Assembly: GCA_028767165.1 (NCBI GenBank)
Contig: JARACJ010000015.1
Span: 62,001-126,000, forward strand
Reading direction: 5' to 3'
Source of the DNA: Proteobacteria bacterium DTSAM18
GTDB taxonomy: Bacteria > Myxococcota_A > UBA796 > GCA-2862545
DNA: 64,000 nucleotides
The translations under genes were made by a program, and so were the position numbers. Under the pieces are notes generated by a model, which saw only the letters and a list, made by a program, of their open reading frames with translations, ran no database searches and was not told the origin of the DNA. Below, piece after piece: positions 62,001-64,000 of this stretch; the first letter of the stretch is position 1, and every line of letters begins with the position of its first letter.

Positions 62001-62701
62001 CCACCGAGGCTGTACAGATCGACGCTGGGCTCCGCGGAACGCCCTTTCCAGCGCTCCGGGGCCAGGTAGGCCACGGTGCCGCCGTCGAGGCTCTTGACCG
62101 CCAGTCGCGCACGGGAGCCCAGCCCCCCGATGGGGGCGGTGATGCCGAAGTCCAGGAGCACCGGGCGTCCGAGCTCCAGCAGGATGTTCGAGGGCTTCAG
62201 ATCCCCGTGGACCACCCCCCGGCCATGGATGTAGCGGAGCGTGGCTGCCAGGTACCAGCCGAGCTGCACCACCTGGTTGACGTGGGCCGCCCCCATCAGG
62301 GGCGCCTGGGGCTTCGGCGTCACCTCGAGCTGGGCCCACACGGGGACGTCGTCGAGCACCGGAACGGTCTCCGCCACGCCAGCGGCGCCGAAGGTGAGCC
62401 ACTCCTCGTCGAGGTGATCCCGAAGGGTCTCCCCTCGCAGCAGGGGCATCGCGCACCAGTGCCAGTCGTCGCTCCGGCCGTCGTCCAGGCATCGGATGAC
62501 ACCGGGGTGGTTCAGCTTGCGGAGGGTGAGGACCTCCCTGCGGAACCCCTCTCCGGACACGACGTCGTGGACGCGCACCACCTTGACCGCCACCACCTCG
62601 CCACTCGCGCCCACCGCCCGGAAGACGGTGCCCATGCCTCCCTGACCGATGCGGTCGAGCAGGCGGTAGGACCCGAGCTGTCTGGGGTGGGGAAGATTCA
62701 T
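58994..62701 (-). CDS. Ser/Thr protein kinase fused to AAA-type ATPase and helical repeat region
   Basis: A 1,235-residue signalling protein. Kinase domain (about 10-305): Gly loop GQGGMG (19-24), catalytic Lys40, HGDLKPSN, DFG and LAPERW. The HRD Arg is Gly, and about 50 extra residues (DEEWLTFGAAGVAETVPVLDDVPVW and on) lie before helix E. An ATPase domain follows with Walker A GRSGCGKT and Walker B VVLIDDAQW, as in PknK and MalT-type STAND proteins. The C-terminal 550 residues are helical repeats (TPR-like). Such kinases are abundant in Myxococcota. The target is unknown. Probably soluble: no membrane segment is seen. Confidence 0.85.
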   Translation of the reverse strand: MNLPHPRQLGSYRLLDRIGQGGMGTVFRAVGASGEVVAVKVVRVHDVVSGEGFRREVLTLRKLNHPGVIRCLDDGRSDDWHWCAMPLLRGETLRDHLDEEWLTFGAAGVAETVPVLDDVPVWAQLEVTPKPQAPLMGAAHVNQVVQLGWYLAATLRYIHGRGVVHGDLKPSNILLELGRPVLLDFGITAPIGGLGSRARLAVKSLDGGTVAYLAPERWKGRSAEPSVDLYSLGGILYEALVGQPPVRRPSRDPEEPVGELVAPSELRPGVPEPLDRLIRALLAVRPTERPSRAAEVLPVLEALGAEPDPHYLTVRADEASLLHLPFQGREKQLAHIARLLSHQGGFAHKCVLVVGRSGCGKTRLLSEIAGLARSGGYRVFGGECEPRNLDDANRSDGRGDALHPFRGVLRWLNELVAQGAPEVRDALFGTALAALSRIEPHRVSTGEEETTTAAPVLTLGRGDSLEHLQQAVVQALVTVSRRCPVVVLIDDAQWVDPVSRGVLEMLANGKGAAFRGLVVCALREEALFGANLDLAEAPGLERIDVQPFSEAELCELLAQSTSAHADDRELLLAVSRYAAGRPFFALEYLRALEQPMGPWPLSLRTLPQQPRLLIAQRFGRMEPDLREVVSAGSVLGRVFSLQDLRNMLDFDAGRVTAALQRLVAMGWLEDRGTSIAFVHDVVREEVYQQVSERHRGRLHNRAAEALSAHAEQEELVGWHLEKAGAHQDAYHFLSRAGFRELEHGNHPAALRLLQDAMYCARKGRLDLTAEERLELDDAVAQTLIWEGRGVELRDHLRLAFGRQGVGVPRSNWELVGRTAWGVISLRSVRWRMATPRPVRTRLTRMAVLLCQSYVMADDLRSIPCGLWVMGRVAHWTELRRFFSSASRMLGFAALITGRQALSAAVLRSGSRAARRLGDHETEAGLALIDAYRLTMVGRWSQAVDVIDQHAQEDGRYLGTLAADEALFRALIPMERGFLSEAAIRLETVQRRIRRSADRWTTLVAQLVSARLAFRAGRPCEAGRIMARLSGGDDASKETWRMGDAFLGYCALLDDDTPRASDVLRGLWSHIEAQRRFPLIAFGVWGAFAEAYTVLYHRTEGAQREQIGRELDVIMVRFRKLARKLPIFEPVHLCVQGMVAFARGQRVAARRSMRASLAAAERLDMPLDRLRAAAGLLMTGVDGAEGRELRQIMNAARDRVASGGKEDLAVFVRLLGGGEEPGTPPSEVGEDRHARL

Positions 62702-62797
62702 CTGCGCGCCGGATGCGGAGGGGAGTCAGGTGGACAGAGGATCCGCGATCCCCGTGACCCGATCAATACGACGGTGTGCCAATTCACCCCGGTACGT

Positions 62798-63550
62798 TCA
62801 TACTCCCGCTCTACCTACAAGAGTGCTGTGCCTCGGCAAATCGGTGCCGTACCGTTCGGCGAGACCCACGAACCAACCATTGCGCCAGTACCATTCCTTG
62901 ACCGCGCCCTGGTAGTCGGGAATGGAGAGCGAATAGGCGTTGAGGCGCTCCAGCAGGGCATCCGCGTCGAGCTCGATGTCGAGGGCCCGCTCGCCCACCG
63001 CCTGCAGCTCCGCCACCAGGGCCGCCAGCTCGTCGCCGTGCTCCTGGACCACGCGGCCCACGGGGATGTCGTACACCTGGCACATCAGGCCGAACACGCT
63101 GTTCCACAGCAGCTTCTCGAGCTCGACGGCCTTGAAGGCGTCGCTGGAGACCTCCTGCGCGGGCAGGTCGAGGGCGCCGAACCAGCCGACGACGGCGCCT
63201 GCGTGGGGTCCGTGGAAGACGGACGTGCCACCGGGCTCGATCGGTGCGCCCCGGGAGGGCACCGCCAGGAACAGGATGCCGCGGGTGGCCTGCTGCAGGC
63301 CGTGCTCCTCCAGGAAGGGACGCAGCATCCCGTTCTGCAGGAACACCAGATCCCCACGGCGCGCCGCCGGCACGCGCTCGATGACGTCGGCGAGGTCGTC
63401 GTTGCGGGTGGCGACGAGGATGGGCGCGCCGGGTTCCCGGGACAGCTGGTCCCACCCCTCGGTACGGGTCACGAGCAGCACCTGCTCCCCCCTGCCGCGG
63501 GCCCGTGCGGCCAGGGCTCCTCCGATGCGTCCGGCGCCGATGATCTCCAT
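62798..63550 (-). CDS. Ketopantoate reductase-like NAD(P)-binding protein
   Basis: A 250-residue protein with an N-terminal Rossmann domain (MEIIGAGRIGGALAARARGRG), a mid region VFLQNGMLRPFLEEHGLQQ typical of the ApbA/PanE group, and a helical C-terminal domain (KAVELEKLLWNSVFGLMCQVYDIPVG). The Lys and Asn positions of the PanE active site (KLLWN) are partly kept. It may not act on ketopantoate: the C-terminal domain is divergent and no pan genes are nearby. The ATG at 63550 follows GGAGG. It lies 96 bp upstream of the kinase gene on the same strand. Confidence 0.7.
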   Translation of the reverse strand: MEIIGAGRIGGALAARARGRGEQVLLVTRTEGWDQLSREPGAPILVATRNDDLADVIERVPAARRGDLVFLQNGMLRPFLEEHGLQQATRGILFLAVPSRGAPIEPGGTSVFHGPHAGAVVGWFGALDLPAQEVSSDAFKAVELEKLLWNSVFGLMCQVYDIPVGRVVQEHGDELAALVAELQAVGERALDIELDADALLERLNAYSLSIPDYQGAVKEWYWRNGWFVGLAERYGTDLPRHSTLVGRAGV

Positions 63551-63732
63551 GACGTACCTCCTCGGCACGAACCCTAACCCGCCGGTACCGGCCCAAGAAG
63601 AGCACTGCCTGAGCAACGGGCCGTCGAGGGTTCAGCGCGCTGCTCAGGCATGCCATGCCGGTCCGCGGGCGCTCCGAGGGAAAGGGGCGCATGGACCAAC
63701 CACCTTGTCGCGACAGGCCCGGACGGGTTCGA

Positions 63733-64000
63733 TCAGGGATGCACCGTAGCCACCGCCTCGTCGCTGGAGCGGTGCGGCAGATCGGCCCACAGACGCACCG
63801 TGCGGCCATCGGACAAGGCGGCGTGGAACGGATCCACGGGCACCGGCCCCGCCGGACCGTTCGCCGCCCGGTGCCACACCCCGAAGTGCAGGTGGCTGCC
63901 CCGTGCGCACCCGGTGGCGCCCGCCGCGCCGAGGCGTTCGCCCCCCTGGACCCGCTGTCCCTTCGTCACCTCGATGCCGGACAGGTGGGCGTAGGCGGTG
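63733..64000 (-). CDS. M23-family peptidase, C-terminal part (5' end outside window)
   Basis: The last 89 or so codons of a gene entering from the right edge. YAHLSGIEVTKGQRVQGGERLGAAGATGCARGSHLHFGVWH is the conserved C-terminal part of LytM/M23 endopeptidases, with the final zinc-ligand motif HLHFGV. The product would cut peptidoglycan cross-links in the periplasm or be a regulatory, non-catalytic relative; the first metal motif is outside the window. Residues after it (LSDGRTVRLWADLPHRSSDEAVATVHP) are a short tail. Confidence 0.82.
   Translation of the reverse strand, partial: TAYAHLSGIEVTKGQRVQGGERLGAAGATGCARGSHLHFGVWHRAANGPAGPVPVDPFHAALSDGRTVRLWADLPHRSSDEAVATVHP

Noticed and set aside
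59309-63577. A 1,422-codon open frame on the plus strand
   Set aside because: It is the exact antisense of the kinase gene, and its translation is low-complexity with no family resemblance. Long antisense frames are expected at this GC content.

Overview
The window is a very GC-rich (roughly 70 percent by eye), densely coding bacterial chromosome segment. No transposase, phage or plasmid gene is visible. The gene types point to the Myxococcota or a related former deltaproteobacterial lineage: a MopE-like Asp/Cys-repeat lipoprotein, a 1,235-residue Ser/Thr kinase fused to an AAA-type ATPase, an MxcI-like lipoprotein beside a TonB receptor, many small lipoproteins, and 3-beta-HSD-like and PfaD-like enzymes. 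The taxonomy is an inference; no rRNA gene is present.

Layout. 1-4.6 kb: MopE-like lipoprotein, ThrE-type exporter, TfoX-like protein and a lipoprotein, set among long dispersed repeats. 4.6-13.6 kb: a heavy-metal efflux operon (His-rich periplasmic protein, CzcC, CzcB, CzcA) followed by three tandem paralogous outer-membrane barrels. 13.6-19.0 kb: iron uptake (TonB receptor, PepSY membrane protein, small membrane protein) divergent from an MxcI-like lipoprotein, with a Fur-like box between them. 19.0-22.6 kb: tandem hairpins, a Gly-rich RRM protein, and an NhaR-like regulator divergent from a SulP anion transporter. 22.6-26.7 kb: repeats, then a propeller-like/vanadium-haloperoxidase lipoprotein. 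26.8-35.7 kb: a redox and lipid-type enzyme set (VOC, old yellow enzyme, PfaD-like, EthD-like, 3-beta-HSD-like, two SDRs), the RluE and RluF pseudouridine synthases, and a Gre-like factor. 35.8-45.8 kb: a P-type ATPase and a second heavy-metal RND operon headed by a BlaI-type repressor and an M56 membrane protease. 45.8-52.7 kb: KatG, a GbsR-type regulator with a rifampicin-phosphotransferase-like enzyme, a DUF4336 protein and a MarR regulator. 53.0-57.8 kb: tRNA-Pro(CGG), TtcA, a hydrolase, and the housekeeping operon def-fmt-rpe plus a PhnB-like gene. 58.0-64.0 kb: a barrel protein, the large kinase, a ketopantoate-reductase-like protein and the end of an M23 peptidase.

Two things stand out. 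First, the second metal-efflux operon appears to be run by a BlaR1/BlaI-type proteolytic switch. The extracytoplasmic loop of the M56 protease carries a Cys/His cluster (C75, H76, C77, H86, C88, H91) and there is no beta-lactam sensor domain. Matching palindromes lie upstream of the repressor gene and at the 5' end of czcC. I infer a metal-sensing version of the BlaR1 circuit.

Second, the long non-coding gaps hold at least three repeat families. One, here called R2, has three copies whose outer stems (12-15 bp or more) and inner 8-bp hairpin differ in sequence but keep their pairing. That is covariation, and it suggests a selected structured RNA or DNA element. I do not recognise it as a named family.
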